Assembly (NCBI RefSeq): GCF_002019735.1
Contig: NZ_KV917378.1
Location: forward strand, 1,886,869-1,950,868
DNA length: 64,000 bases
Reading direction: 5' to 3'
From: Salipaludibacillus agaradhaerens
GTDB lineage: Bacteria; Bacillota; Bacilli; Bacillales; Salisediminibacteriaceae
In this document: positions 63,884-64,000 of the stretch, piece by piece
Position numbering within the stretch: position 1 is the first letter of the stretch
How the letters are laid out: each line of letters starts with the position of its first letter
Program-made: the position numbers and the translations under genes
The notes under the pieces: generated by a model
Databases searched by the model: none
The model's input: the letters and a program-made list of their open reading frames with translations, nothing else
What the model was told of the DNA's origin: nothing

Positions 63884-64000
63884 ATGGAACTGAGAAAAGA
63901 GTTTGTCATCCCATTAAATGAGAAAAAATTGCCGCTGTTTGCTGAAACAATTGGCTATAACCCAGATCAAGAGGCGATTACACGTCATAATGGCTACCCG
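63884..64000 (+). CDS. AraC-family regulator, N-terminal fragment
   Basis: 39 codons to the window end, with GAGGGG before the ATG. 'LPLFAETIGYNPDQEAITRHNGYP' resembles the start of the cupin-type effector domain of AraC regulators ('...SIGYN..QE...R..GYP'). Divergent from GH42, so a likely local regulator. The DNA-binding part lies outside the window. Confidence 0.6.
   Translation, partial: MELRKEFVIPLNEKKLPLFAETIGYNPDQEAITRHNGYP

Overview
The window looks like chromosomal DNA of a low-GC Gram-positive spore-former of the Bacillaceae, probably an alkaliphilic or halophilic genus. The signs are strong AGGAGG ribosome-binding sites, AT-rich intergenic DNA, acidic lipoproteins, and Bacillus-type genes (CsbD, a SinI-like anti-repressor, YpjP, an app peptide transporter, puc genes, YesM/YesN). 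The genus is inferred and cannot be fixed from this sequence alone.

Layout. 1-4.5 kb: an amidase broken by a frameshift and cut by the window edge, a CsbD stress protein, a small membrane protein, and a three-domain sulfur-transfer enzyme (CoA-disulfide reductase, rhodanese, TusA) behind a perfect CsoR/CstR-like palindrome. 4.6-8.1 kb: cydDC exporter. 8.7-10.4 kb: holin, N-acetylmuramoyl-alanine amidase, SinI-like protein. 11.4-13.8 kb: a LysR regulator divergent from a VOC protein and a quinone-oxidoreductase-like enzyme. 13.9-16.5 kb: an inactivated ISL3 element, a response regulator with a degenerate receiver, YpjP. 16.8-22.8 kb: appDFABC peptide importer. 23.4-25.1 kb: an SDR and a BASS-family transporter.

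25.3-42.9 kb is a purine/ureide catabolic island. It encodes xanthine dehydrogenase with its maturation proteins (pucABCDE), PucR, a purine-type deaminase, 2-oxo-4-hydroxy-4-carboxy-5-ureidoimidazoline (OHCU) decarboxylase, uricase, hydroxyisourate hydrolase, allantoinase, allantoate amidohydrolase and ureidoglycine-glyoxylate aminotransferase. An amidase and an FAH-family enzyme follow allantoinase and may handle the end product. Between the xanthine dehydrogenase genes and the deaminase/uricase genes lies a purine riboswitch. Its aptamer has the guanine-class C74, but its P1 stem and terminator are mutually exclusive, which predicts that ligand turns the genes on.

44.6-63.6 kb is a carbohydrate locus whose enzymes fit fucogalacto-xyloglucan oligosaccharides: GH31 alpha-xylosidase, GH3 beta-glucosidase-like enzyme, GH95 fucosidase-like enzyme and GH42 beta-galactosidase, none with a signal peptide. 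They accompany an LplABC-like importer, YesM/YesN two-component regulators, a YesL protein, predicted cre sites and the start of an AraC-type regulator at the right edge.

Across the window, at least eight intergenic copies of a 75-145 bp structured repeat share the core TTTACGGACGGTTATCTGTG or a paired AATCAGTGGG hairpin. A separate 21-bp-period array (TTCAGCA units) lies between the GH95 and GH42 genes. These repeats, the riboswitch and the degenerate response regulator are the most unusual parts of the window.
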